Source of the DNA: Legionellaceae bacterium
Lineage (GTDB): Bacteria > Pseudomonadota > Gammaproteobacteria > Legionellales > Legionellaceae
Assembly: GCA_947504795.1 (NCBI GenBank)
Contig: CANNJG010000073.1
Coordinates: 1-8,817, forward strand
DNA: 8,817 nt
Direction of reading: 5' to 3'
How positions within the stretch are numbered: position 1 is the first letter of the stretch; every line of letters begins with the position of its first letter. The notes below the pieces were generated by a model. It did not search any database. It was not told where the DNA came from and worked only from the letters and a program-made list of their open reading frames with translations. The translations under genes were made by a program, and so were the position numbers. Positions 1 to 5,982 of this stretch are shown here, piece after piece.

Positions 1-56
1 GGGATCCAGCGATGCTTATAGAATACTAGATCCCGCTGACAAGCAGCGGGACGTAG
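1..56. repeat. Cloverleaf palindromic repeat, copy 1 (5' end cut by window edge)
   Basis: Bases 1-62 match 136-197 at 60 of 62 positions; the differences are at 28 (A versus G) and 57 (G versus A). The copy begins at the point equivalent to 136 of copy 2, so the outer 5' arm and most of arm 1 lie outside the window. It keeps arm 2 (4-9 with 26-31, carrying one mismatch, C7/A28) and an intact arm 3: CCCGCTG (32-38), loop ACAAG, CAGCGGG (44-50). The 3' outer arm ACGTAG is at 51-56. The substitution at 28 breaks a pair in plus-strand RNA but would be a G-U wobble in RNA read from the minus strand. Confidence 0.85.
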
Positions 57-62
57 GTTATT

Positions 63-91
63 CTGCTGAGAAGCAAACGACGTAGATTATT
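63..91. repeat. Decayed extra copy of the repeat's 3' arm, after copy 1
   Basis: This unit follows copy 1 in tandem with a period of about 29-30 bases. It matches the end of the element: CTGCTGAGAAGCAAACG, then ACGTAGATTATT, the same tail seen at 51-62 and 186-197. The long arm-3 stem is reduced to TGCT/AGCA (64-67 with 72-75) around GAGA. A further trace of the unit start (CTGCT, 92-96) is followed by non-repeat sequence up to 113. Confidence 0.6.
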
Positions 92-113
92 CTGCTATAC
101 CGCACGCCACTCC

Positions 114-191
114 CTACGTCCCGTGCTTTATGCACGGGATCCAGCGATGCTTATAGAATACTGGATCCCGCTGACAAGCAGCGGGACGTAG
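114..191. repeat. Cloverleaf palindromic repeat, complete copy 2
   Basis: This 78-base element can be drawn as four stems meeting at one junction with no unpaired junction base. The outer stem is CTACGT (114-119) with ACGTAG (186-191). Arm 1 is CCCGTGC (120-126), loop TTTAT, GCACGGG (132-138). Arm 2 is ATCCAG (139-144) with CTGGAT (161-166) around a 16-base loop. Arm 3 is CCCGCTG (167-173), loop ACAAG, CAGCGGG (179-185). Alternative pairings also exist: the outer arms extend to a 10-base perfect inverted repeat (114-123 with 182-191), and GGGATCCAG pairs with CTGGATCCC over 9 bases. It looks like a dispersed palindromic element, REP- or MITE-like. I see no target-site duplication at its borders. 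Confidence 0.8.
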
Positions 192-198
192 ATTATTT

Positions 199-216
199 CC
201 CTGACAAGCAGCGGAA
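199..216. repeat. Decayed extra copy of the repeat's 3' arm, after copy 2
   Basis: After the ATTATT tail of copy 2 comes CCCTGACAAGCAGCGGAA, an evident degenerate copy of arm 3 with the loop ACAAG unchanged and one base lost from the 5' stem. It sits in the same place, relative to its element, as the extra unit at 63-91 does to copy 1. From 217 to about 260 I recognise no further repeat. Confidence 0.55.
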
Positions 217-282
217 CACGGATTCCTAAATTTCATTCGCAAGACGTATGTTTGCCCTTCTATGTCATCAGATCAATTTGCA

Positions 283-291
283 TGATATTAT
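283..291 (+). promoter_or_regulatory. Possible extended -10 promoter for the GIY-YIG gene
   Basis: TG (283-284), one base, then TATTAT (286-291) fits an extended -10 element. No good -35 hexamer lies 16-18 bases upstream (the best is near TGTCAT at 263-268), so the call rests on the extended -10 alone. It would give a leader of about 30 bases before the ATG at 328. Confidence 0.3.
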
Positions 292-327
292 CAAAATGAG
301 TCCAAAGCTCGATAACAAGGAAGAAAA

Positions 328-618
328 ATGAAATCATTTTACGTCTATATTATGGCGAGTAAGCGCAATGGTACACTGTATGTCGGCTCAACGTCAGATC
401 TGACTAAACGGGTTTGGGAACATAAAAATAAAATAATACCAGGATTTACTGCTCAGTATAATGTTCATATGTTGGTCTATTATGAAACGCATTCAACTTA
501 TATAGAAGCTGCTCGACGTGAAAAACGCTTTAAAAACTGGCGCAGACAATGGAAAATTAATCTGATTGAAGCGCTTAACCCAGCATGGCATGATCTGTAC
601 GAGAATATTTGCTCTTAA
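328..618 (+). CDS. GIY-YIG endonuclease-like small protein
   Basis: This 96-residue protein is a single GIY-YIG domain of the small bacterial YhbQ/UPF0213-like type. VYI (6-8) and YVG (18-20) stand for the GIY and YIG strands. The pattern continues with Arg28 in the RVWEHK segment, GFTAQYNV (39-46), LVYYE (49-53), Glu65 in the RREKRFKNWRR helix, and Asn83 in the NPAWHDL motif, so the expected catalytic Tyr, Arg, Glu and Asn positions are all present. Family members are metal-dependent nucleases or nuclease-like proteins; the cellular role of this short branch is poorly defined. The start has a strong AAGGA (317-321) with a 6-base gap. It sits just downstream of the palindromic repeats, an arrangement that hints at, but does not prove, a functional link. 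The fold assignment is secure; activity and substrate are unknown. Confidence 0.9.
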   Translation: MKSFYVYIMASKRNGTLYVGSTSDLTKRVWEHKNKIIPGFTAQYNVHMLVYYETHSTYIEAARREKRFKNWRRQWKINLIEALNPAWHDLYENICS

Positions 619-624
619 TCTAGA

Positions 625-649
625 TTGCCTGGATGTCTCACGCAGGCAA
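625..649. other. Hairpin between the GIY-YIG and pilin genes
   Basis: TTGCCTG (625-631) pairs with CAGGCAA (643-649) around an 11-base loop, just after the GIY-YIG stop codon. No T-run follows on either strand, so it is a weak terminator candidate at best. It could also be an mRNA 3'-end structure that separates the GIY-YIG and pilin messages. Confidence 0.3.
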
Positions 650-719
650 GGAAAGCAATTCTCAATACGCTCTAGTGTTTTGTATGCTGGTGTTCCAATG
701 AAGGGTTTAGACAATCTAA

Positions 720-1187
720 ATGATCGAATTAAAAACAAACTCAACCAAAAATATCGGGTTTTTCAGTAAAGTCAGTGGTTTTTCGTTGCTTGAATTACTG
801 ATTGTATTAACCATCACTGCTATTTTATTCAACTTAGCGTATCCTAGCTGGCTATCGTATTGGGTGCGTGCGCATCGAGTAGATGGGCAAATGGCGCTAT
901 TTAATCTGGCACAACGTATGGAAAACCACTTCACGCAACATGCGAGTTATGTCCTTAAAGAAGGAACCAGTCCCCTTCTAGATAACCCATTATCCCCTCA
1001 AGGATGGTATGAGCTCTCCATCGTCAAAGCCACTGAGCTACATTATACAATCCAGGCAACGCCTCGAAACACACAAGCTACCCAAGATCTCAGTTGCCAA
1101 TCGCTGCGCTTGAATGATCAAGGCATGCAAAGCATAGGGCCGGGGCCAAACGGCTACCCTGTCGGGAATGCTTTGGATTGCTGGTAG
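720..1187 (+). CDS. Minor type IV pilin, PilE-like
   Basis: This is a 155-residue prepilin. The class III leader ends at Gly20, where a PilD-type prepilin peptidase would cut before Phe21 (SG^FSLLELLIVL). Glu25 is the +5 glutamate of the mature protein, and residues 21-38 form the hydrophobic assembly helix. The globular part carries the DLSCQSLRL...LDCW ending with two cysteines (126 and 154) that probably form the C-terminal disulfide loop, as in the PilE/ComP-type minor pilin domain. The mature length of 135 is usual. A TAA directly precedes the ATG, so no earlier in-frame start exists; the nearest purine-rich site (GAAGGG, 700-705) is 14 bases away, so initiation may be weak. Expected role: a subunit of the inner-membrane-assembled pilus used for adhesion, motility or DNA uptake. 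No other pilus gene lies in the window. The exact subtype (pilE versus another minor pilin) is uncertain. Confidence 0.85.
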   Translation: MIELKTNSTKNIGFFSKVSGFSLLELLIVLTITAILFNLAYPSWLSYWVRAHRVDGQMALFNLAQRMENHFTQHASYVLKEGTSPLLDNPLSPQGWYELSIVKATELHYTIQATPRNTQATQDLSCQSLRLNDQGMQSIGPGPNGYPVGNALDCW

Positions 1188-1196
1188 ATACGTGAA

Positions 1197-2228
1197 TTAA
1201 CCTTCGTTTTCCAACTTTTCTTGAATCGTATCAACATCCACCGCCAGTGCTTGTTCCACTAACTCTTTAAGAGCAGATTCAGGCATGGTGCCCGATTCTG
1301 AGTAAATAGCGATGCCTTGTTTAAACACCATCAAATGTGGGATCGAGCGCAACTCAAATAGATGTGCCATCTCGTATTCCTGCTCAATGTTAACCGAACC
1401 AAACGTTATTTGAGGATATTGTGCGGAAACACTTTCATACGTATCCTTGAACTGCTTACACGGCACACACCAAGGTGCCCAGAAATCTACAAAAACAATG
1501 TCACGTTCTTTCAACAATGTTTCAAATTCTTTACCTGCAATAGGCAGCACTGACGCCGGATGCTGATGCCCCAAAACCTGTAATAAGTTATCGTAAATCA
1601 CATCGACTGAACTTTCACCAGAAATTTTATTAAACACCGGCGCCTCAGGGTCGCCTTGCTTCGCCCATCCTTGGTAATACGCTATCAAGGGTTCAGTTTT
1701 TTCATGGTAGACTTGCAGGCGATTGCGAATAATGTCTTCCTGATCATCTTCGCGCAACACTAAAGGTTCATGGGTTTCATCATCTAACCCTTCTTGTTTA
1801 GGGGGATGATACAAGATATGGTACACGCGCCCAGAAGCTGGGTGAACACGACGACCACTGATTCTTCGAACAATTTCTTCGTCATCCACCGCAATTTCTA
1901 TCACATGGTCTATCTTAATGCCGGCATCACGTAACGCTTGTGCTTGAGGAATCGTCCGTGGAAATCCATCTAACAAAAAACCCGCCTGACAATCAGCTTG
2001 TTTTAAACGGTCTGCCACCAACGCAATCATAATATCATCGGATACTAATTGCCCACTGTCCATGATTTTTTTCGCATTCATGCCAATAGGGCTACCTGAA
2101 GCAATCGCCGCACGCAACATATCCCCCGTTGAGATCTGCGGAATATGAAAGGTTTTCATTAGTTTTAGTGCCTGGGTACCCTTACCAGCACCAGGACAAC
2201 CCAACAACATTAAGCGCATAACGCTCAT
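1197..2228 (-). CDS. adk: Adenylate kinase fused to a C-terminal thioredoxin domain
   Basis: This 343-residue protein joins two complete domains. Residues 4 to about 220 are a long-type bacterial adenylate kinase (ATP + AMP to 2 ADP): P-loop GCPGAGKG (10-17), AMP-site STGDMLR (33-39), DGFPR (87-91), and a LID starting GRRVHPASGRVYH (about 125-137) that, as in E. coli, lacks the zinc cysteines. Residues about 228-343 are a thioredoxin fold with VDFWAPWCVPC, redox cysteines 254 and 257, buried Asp248 and cis-proline Pro297 in RSIPHLMVF. The last residues are acidic. Ordinary adenylate kinase ends near 214 residues. The start at 2228 is set by GGGAG (2237-2241) with an 8-base gap; an earlier in-frame TTG at 2285 falls inside the predicted -35 box. 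No ATG lies between the kinase core and the CVPC motif, so a separate ATG-started thioredoxin is not encoded. Both activities are inferred; what couples them is unknown. Confidence 0.93.
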   Translation of the reverse strand: MSVMRLMLLGCPGAGKGTQALKLMKTFHIPQISTGDMLRAAIASGSPIGMNAKKIMDSGQLVSDDIMIALVADRLKQADCQAGFLLDGFPRTIPQAQALRDAGIKIDHVIEIAVDDEEIVRRISGRRVHPASGRVYHILYHPPKQEGLDDETHEPLVLREDDQEDIIRNRLQVYHEKTEPLIAYYQGWAKQGDPEAPVFNKISGESSVDVIYDNLLQVLGHQHPASVLPIAGKEFETLLKERDIVFVDFWAPWCVPCKQFKDTYESVSAQYPQITFGSVNIEQEYEMAHLFELRSIPHLMVFKQGIAIYSESGTMPESALKELVEQALAVDVDTIQEKLENEG

Positions 2229-2256
2229 CAACACAACTCCCGAAAAATAATACTCT

Positions 2257-2285
2257 ACTATCAGCGGTAATGCGTCGAAAGTCAA
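2257..2285 (-). promoter_or_regulatory. Predicted sigma70-type promoter of the adk-thioredoxin gene
   Basis: Read on the minus strand, TTGACT (2280-2285, five of six consensus bases) is followed after exactly 17 bases by GATAGT (2257-2262, four of six). The start of transcription would be near 2250, giving a leader of about 22 bases that contains the GGGAG ribosome site. This suggests the fusion gene is transcribed separately from the clpS-clpA cluster upstream, though read-through is possible because no clear terminator lies between 2286 and 2335. Confidence 0.45.
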
Positions 2286-2335
2286 CTAGGGTCTAAATAC
2301 CCAAGCCAAACGCATTTGAATTTTGAACGCTACGC

Positions 2336-2923
2336 TTAAGTCCTGTGACAAACAACCAATTGTTTTTTATATAAAGCAGCACGCCTACTTACTTTATGGG
2401 CAACCGGAACTAACCAACGCTTATAACGATACGTGCCGCGCTGATAGCCTCCAATCCCTTCATGATAGGCCAAATACAACCTAAATGCGTCACTCCTGGG
2501 AACACGTGCCAAACGATAGGCCATATTCGCATACCATCCTATAAAATCGACAGCATCAGCAAAGTTTGTGCGCGATGCAAAATAACCACCTTCGGTTTTT
2601 CTGTATAAGTCCCATGTCCCATTGAGTGCTTGCGAGTAGCCTAAGGCAGTAGTGGGCCGCGTCCAAGGAATAAAGCCCAAAATTTTGGTTCGTGGTGGGC
2701 GCGCATAGCCATCAAATTTTGATTCTTGGTGCATAATCGCCATTTGTACAGGCACAGGCACAGCCCAGCGACGCTCTACGCGCTTAGCCGCTCGATACCA
2801 ACTGGGATATTGATGAAAAATGTTGCATACATTGGATATGTTATCTGGAGGCGGCGGCGCCATACATCCGGTTAGAAGGTACGAAAATACGAGCCCTGTC
2901 ATAAATAATCTAAATTTAATCAT
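2336..2923 (-). CDS. Transglycosylase SLT-type lipoprotein
   Basis: This is a 195-residue predicted lipoprotein. The lipobox LLTGC puts the acylated cysteine at Cys20, after a short basic and hydrophobic signal (MIKFRLFMTGLVFSYLLTGC); a Pro-rich stretch follows. The body resembles the SLT lysozyme-like fold of lytic transglycosylases: MHQESKF (64-70) supplies the likely catalytic Glu67, GYSQALNGTWDLY (95-107) corresponds to the conserved G-x-x-Q region, and LAYHEGIGGYQRGTY (151-165) resembles the A-Y-N-x-G-x-G motif. Such enzymes cleave the MurNAc-GlcNAc bond of peptidoglycan to leave 1,6-anhydro-MurNAc. The ATG overlaps the stop of the upstream glycosyltransferase as ATGA and lacks a clear ribosome site of its own, which points to translational coupling. 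The frame is open back to 3043, but that extension lies inside the glycosyltransferase gene and would bury the signal peptide. Fold and localisation are fairly sure; activity is inferred. Confidence 0.85.
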   Translation of the reverse strand: MIKFRLFMTGLVFSYLLTGCMAPPPPDNISNVCNIFHQYPSWYRAAKRVERRWAVPVPVQMAIMHQESKFDGYARPPRTKILGFIPWTRPTTALGYSQALNGTWDLYRKTEGGYFASRTNFADAVDFIGWYANMAYRLARVPRSDAFRLYLAYHEGIGGYQRGTYRYKRWLVPVAHKVSRRAALYKKQLVVCHRT

Positions 2924-3666
2924 AGTGATACTGAATCTCGATATAACTGTTTGATGCCACGATACCATGAACCCTGCGCCTGAAACAATGCAAACACCAA
3001 GCCAGGCTTCCCATCTAACATTCCACCTTGTATTACATAACATCGTAAAAACATCCAGATACTACTCAACAGTGTTTGAGTCAATGTATGTTTTTTATTG
3101 GCCTCGATACGAATACGGGCAGAATACGACGAATATAAATTTATTTTAGTCAGAGCGTGACTCACATCACGAAACGAATAATGTAAGATAGGCGAAGTGA
3201 ACCGCCCTATGCGACTATGTTCAGGCAATAGGATTTTCTCATGAACCAAATCACTACTAAACCGTGCGCCTGTTCGTTTGAATAAGCGCACATGACGCTT
3301 GGGGCCTGCGGAAAAGCGCAAAGCCTTTCCGTAAAAAAACATTCGAATAGGAATACGAAAGCCACTCAATTCAGTTTGCGACATCGCTTTTAGGACTTCT
3401 TGTCGAAGCGGCTCCGTTATTACTTCATCCGCATCAAGGTTCAATATCCAATCACCGCTGGCTTTTTCTAAAGCACGCTGTTTTTGCACACCAAAACCTT
3501 GCCAATCTGTTTGAAACACGTGCGGCGTATATTCTCGAGCAACGGCTACCGTAGCATCCTCGCTACCCGAATCTAGGACGATAATTTCATCTGCCCATCG
3601 AATAGCATCTAAGCAGCGACGTATCGTCGCTGCTTCATTTTTGGCAATAACAATGACCGACAACAT
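2920..3666 (-). CDS. Family 2 glycosyltransferase, WaaE/KdtX-like
   Basis: This 248-residue protein has a GT-A fold glycosyltransferase signature of the GT2 family. The N-terminal strand MLSVIVIAKNEAATIRRCLD is followed by DEIIVLDSGSEDAT (26-39), which binds the nucleotide sugar, and GDWILNLDADEVIT (71-84) with the metal-binding D-A-D. A conserved VHEKI (141-145) lies further on. The combination with WQGFGVQKQRAL (55-66) is typical of the group that includes the lipopolysaccharide core beta-glucosyltransferase WaaE/KdtX, which transfers a hexose to inner-core heptose at the cytoplasmic face of the inner membrane. The donor and acceptor cannot be read from sequence. The ATG lies 5 bases after the clpA stop, and the gene's own stop overlaps the next start, so it is the middle of a translationally tight unit. 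Family assignment is secure; the exact sugar linkage is a guess. Confidence 0.88.
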   Translation of the reverse strand: MLSVIVIAKNEAATIRRCLDAIRWADEIIVLDSGSEDATVAVAREYTPHVFQTDWQGFGVQKQRALEKASGDWILNLDADEVITEPLRQEVLKAMSQTELSGFRIPIRMFFYGKALRFSAGPKRHVRLFKRTGARFSSDLVHEKILLPEHSRIGRFTSPILHYSFRDVSHALTKINLYSSYSARIRIEANKKHTLTQTLLSSIWMFLRCYVIQGGMLDGKPGLVFALFQAQGSWYRGIKQLYRDSVSL

Positions 3667-3671
3667 TACAA

Positions 3672-5942
3672 TCAGTAAACCCCTTCACGATAATCATAGT
3701 TTTCAAAATGTAGCTTATCATCTCGCATACTAAGCAAGATGTGACCACCGTTCGTAAGCTTACCAAAGAGCAACTCATCAGCCAATGGTTTTTTGATATT
3801 TTCTTGAATCAACCGTGCCATGGGTCGAGCACCCATCACTTTATCATAACCATGCGCAACCAACCATTTACGCGCAGAACTATCCACTTCTAACGCCACA
3901 CCCTTGCTGGACAATTGCTCCTCTAACTCCATAATAAACTTATCAACCACCAACCCAATGATTGTTTCATCTAACGGCTTGAAGTTAATCACGGCGTCTA
4001 AGCGGTTACGAAACTCCGGTGTAAAGTGGCGTTTCATCGCATCGATACCATCGTTACTATTATCTTGAGTTGAGAAACCCATAGAGTTTCGACCCACTTC
4101 CACCGCACCGATATTGGACGTCATCACTAGGATGATATGCCTAAAATCAGCGTGGCGACCATTGGTGTCGGTTAACGTGCCATGGTCCATAATTTGCAGC
4201 AGTAAATTAAACACATCCGGATGCGCTTTTTCAATTTCATCTAATAACAATACAGCATGCGGATTTTTGGCAATGGCTTCGGTTAATAACCCGCCTTGAT
4301 CGTAGCCCACATACCCCGGAGGCGCGCCGATCAAGCGTGATACCGTATGTTTTTCCATATATTCAGACATATCAAACCGTAACAGTTCTATACCTAATAA
4401 ATTAGCCAATTGTCGCGTAACTTCGGTTTTACCGACGCCCGTAGGTCCTGTAAACAAAAAGCAACCCACTGGTTTTTCAGGCTCGCGCAAACCCGAGCGC
4501 GATAATTTAATAGCAGAAGCCAATGCGCCAATCGCTGCATCTTGGCCATATACCAATAATTTTAAGTCACGCTCCAAATTACGCATGGTATCTTTATCGC
4601 GTGCGGATACTTTTTTGATCGGAATTCGTGCAATTTTAGCAACAACCGACTCGATTTCTGCTACAGAAATGATCTTCTTACGTTTATTCGCAGTAAGCAA
4701 ATTTTGATAGGCCCCAGCCTCATCGACCACGTCAATCGCTTTGTCCGGTAAAAAACGATCGTTAATGTACTTGGCAGATAATTCTGCAGCCGATTTGAGA
4801 GAAGCCGTCGAGAATTTAACATTATGATGCTCTTCCAAACGTGCTCTTAACCCTTTTAGAATTTCGAAGGTTTCCTCAATACTGGGTTCGGGGATATCAA
4901 TCTTTTGAAAGCGTCGCGCCAACGCTTTATCTTTTTCAAAAATACCGCGATATTCTTGATACGTTGTAGAACCAATACATTTCAATTCACCATTCGCCAG
5001 AAGCGGTTTAATTAAATTAGAAGCATCCATCACTCCGCCGGAAGCAGCACCTGCCCCGATGATTGTATGAATTTCATCGATAAATAAGATACCCCCATCC
5101 ACATCCGATAATTGCTTTAAAACTGCTTTCAATCTTTTTTCAAAATCTCCGCGGTATTTTGTACCTGCAAGCAACGCACCCAGATCCAAGGAATAAACCA
5201 CACATTTATTAATTGCTTCTGGCACTTTTCCATCCACAATTAAACGCGCAAGACCTTCTGCGATCGCAGTTTTACCCACTCCCGCTTCTCCCACCAAAAG
5301 CGGATTGTTTTTGCGACGTCTGCATAACACTTGTACGGTACGCTCAATCTCTTCGTGACGACCAATAAGCGGATCGATTTTTCCTAACCGCGCACGTTTA
5401 TTCAAGTTAGTGCAATAATTTTCCAATGACGATTCGACTGAGTCAGACCCCATCATCTCCTCATCCATCATGCTGGCATTCATACCCTCACGTACATCCG
5501 CACCATGATATTTAGAAACACCATGAGAAATGTAATTAATGACATCCAAGCGTGTTATATTCTCACGACGCAGGAAGTATACGGCTTGGCTTTCTTGTTC
5601 ACTGAAAATAGCCGCAAGAACATTAGCGCCACTCACTTCGGTTTTGCCCGCTGATTGTACATGGAATACTGCGCGTTGTAATACCCGTTGGAATCCTAAG
5701 GTGGGTTGTGTTTCGCGGAGTCCATCATCTAACGGAATAATAGGTGTGGTTTCTTGGATAAAAGTTTCCAAATCGCGACGCAGCTCTTCAATATTGGCTT
5801 CGCATGCATGTAACACATTTGCCGCAGCAGGATTGTCTAATAAGGATAACAATAAGTGCTCTACCGTCATAAACTCATGGCGTTGTTCTTTCGCTTCTTT
5901 GAACGCTAAGTTTAAGGTGAACTCTAATTCTTTGTTTAACAT
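3672..5942 (-). CDS. clpA: ATP-dependent Clp protease ATP-binding subunit ClpA
   Basis: At 756 residues it is close to E. coli ClpA (758). It forms the hexameric unfoldase that feeds proteins to the ClpP peptidase in the cytoplasm. The Clp-N repeat domain (about 1-145), which docks ClpS, opens with MLNKELEFTLNLAF. A Met- and acid-rich linker (about 150-172) leads into two AAA+ modules. The first has Walker A GEAGVGKT (218-225) and Walker B ILFIDE (285-290); the second has Walker A GPTGVGKT (499-506) and Walker B VLLLDE (564-569). The ClpP-binding loop is MGF (621-623) in place of the E. coli IGL, which still fits the hydrophobic-Gly-hydrophobic pattern. The start is supported by GAGGAG (5951-5956) with an 8-base gap. 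It lies 40 bases after clpS and almost touches the glycosyltransferase gene downstream. clpP is not in this window. Confidence 0.97.
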   Translation of the reverse strand: MLNKELEFTLNLAFKEAKEQRHEFMTVEHLLLSLLDNPAAANVLHACEANIEELRRDLETFIQETTPIIPLDDGLRETQPTLGFQRVLQRAVFHVQSAGKTEVSGANVLAAIFSEQESQAVYFLRRENITRLDVINYISHGVSKYHGADVREGMNASMMDEEMMGSDSVESSLENYCTNLNKRARLGKIDPLIGRHEEIERTVQVLCRRRKNNPLLVGEAGVGKTAIAEGLARLIVDGKVPEAINKCVVYSLDLGALLAGTKYRGDFEKRLKAVLKQLSDVDGGILFIDEIHTIIGAGAASGGVMDASNLIKPLLANGELKCIGSTTYQEYRGIFEKDKALARRFQKIDIPEPSIEETFEILKGLRARLEEHHNVKFSTASLKSAAELSAKYINDRFLPDKAIDVVDEAGAYQNLLTANKRKKIISVAEIESVVAKIARIPIKKVSARDKDTMRNLERDLKLLVYGQDAAIGALASAIKLSRSGLREPEKPVGCFLFTGPTGVGKTEVTRQLANLLGIELLRFDMSEYMEKHTVSRLIGAPPGYVGYDQGGLLTEAIAKNPHAVLLLDEIEKAHPDVFNLLLQIMDHGTLTDTNGRHADFRHIILVMTSNIGAVEVGRNSMGFSTQDNSNDGIDAMKRHFTPEFRNRLDAVINFKPLDETIIGLVVDKFIMELEEQLSSKGVALEVDSSARKWLVAHGYDKVMGARPMARLIQENIKKPLADELLFGKLTNGGHILLSMRDDKLHFENYDYREGVY

Positions 5943-5982
5943 GATCGCTACTCCTCAACAGTCGCTGAAATCACACTGAGAA

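Noticed and set aside
114..191. Cloverleaf as a tRNA gene
   Set aside because: The arm lengths (6, 7, 6, 7), 5-base loops in the first and third arms, a 16-base middle loop and the absence of a T-loop GTTC-type motif or acceptor geometry do not fit a tRNA.
114..191. Complete MITE or insertion sequence with target duplication
   Set aside because: The 10-base terminal inverted repeat is real, but the bases just outside (ACTCC on the left, ATTATT on the right) show no direct repeat, and no transposase is encoded.
1..216. CRISPR array
   Set aside because: Only two long copies are present, they are internally palindromic, and the sequence between them contains decayed repeat arms rather than a unique spacer. 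No cas gene is nearby.
566..769. Plus-strand reading frame overlapping the GIY-YIG and pilin starts
   Set aside because: It overlaps two well-supported genes in another frame, shows no recognisable motif and has no good ribosome site.
2229..2285. Longer N-terminus for the adenylate kinase, from TTG at 2285
   Set aside because: The extra 19 residues precede the usual kinase start, the TTG overlaps the predicted -35 box, and GGGAG is correctly spaced only for the ATG at 2228.
2924..3043. Longer N-terminus for the transglycosylase lipoprotein, from ATG at 3043
   Set aside because: It would lie fully inside the glycosyltransferase gene and put 40 residues in front of a good lipoprotein signal; the ATGA overlap gives a better start at 2923.
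5539..5979. Plus-strand frame opposite the start of clpA
   Set aside because: It is an antisense shadow of clpA. Its translation is low in complexity, with many Ser, Arg and Asn residues, and has no domain signature. The plus-strand frames opposite adk, clpA (4114-4299) and icd were rejected for the same reason.
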